NCBI GenBank assembly: GCA_963678675.1
Contig: OY783193.1
Coordinates: forward strand, 22,251,309-22,315,308
Length of the DNA stretch: 64,000 nucleotides
Direction: 5' to 3'
DNA from: Xiphydria camelus
Lineage: Eukaryota; Arthropoda; Insecta; Hymenoptera; Xiphydriidae
The notes below the pieces were generated by a model. The model saw nothing but the letters and a program-made list of their open reading frames with translations. It had not been told where the DNA came from and ran no database searches. Position numbers and translations under genes: made by a program. Each line of letters begins with the position of its first letter. Within the stretch, counting starts at the first letter, position 1. Below, piece by piece: positions 63,988 to 64,000 of the stretch.

Positions 63988-64000
63988 ATTATCATATAAT

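Overview
This window is eukaryotic and almost certainly from an arthropod, probably an insect. It is AT-rich, coding regions have GT-AG introns, and the recognisable relics (Tc1/mariner, PIF/Harbinger, piggyBac-type MITE, Ty3/gypsy integrase, Helitron-like N-termini, THAP protein) are those of insect genomes. Most of the 64 kb is nested transposable-element (TE) debris. There are no operons, rRNA genes or CRISPR arrays.

The dominant structure is the palindrome. Nearly every repeat family occurs as a fold-back (inverted dimer), with arms from about 50 bp to more than 600 bp. I label the recurrent families A (AACGCGGCAAG / GGCGGCATG arms), B (GCAGAACGAGTAGG arms), C (degenerate DDE transposase with a CTGCCACGACTTT centre), D (about 1.2 kb, three copies), E/H (5' end TTGAAGTGAAACTTC, running into a Helitron-like N-terminal ORF), F (TA-flanked CCGTATGTCC palindromes and their host repeat) and KR (about 215 bp, ends in CGTGTGG-CCG-CCACACG). 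Several insertions are dated by empty sites in sister copies, with target-site duplications (TSDs) TTA, TAA, TA, TT, ACC, ACTA, TTAA, CAG and CTG.

Layout: 1-2.1 kb, motif clusters around a broken two-exon gene. 2.1-5.8 kb, Helitron-like fragment, KR fold-back and a Tc1-like relic. 5.8-10.1 kb, families A, B, C and MITEs. 10.9-12.2 kb, a palindrome holding two smaller ones. 12.2-15 kb, E/H copy, gypsy integrase piece and DDE transposase. 15-24 kb, families A, B, C and D. 24.7-26.8 kb, a spliced THAP-domain gene between two MITE copies. 27-44 kb, further TE nests. 44.9-47.4 kb, a DNA element containing a very young 999-bp LTR/TRIM element, a tRNA-derived sequence, a piggyBac-type MITE and a mariner deletion derivative. 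52.1-54.1 kb, an element with CCACTA-rich ends enclosing a Harbinger relic and two exons of a mitochondrial fission regulator (MTFR) gene. 54.1-54.7 kb, a spliced unidentified gene on the minus strand. 60.4-64 kb, a frameshifted GCDTTS/CXC gene on the minus strand, split by about 2.2 kb of palindromic insertions.

Genes with a plausible intact coding signal are the THAP gene, the MTFR terminal exons and perhaps the 54-kb gene. Everything else is TE-derived and mostly broken. All calls were made by eye; family names rest on motifs, and I ran no search.
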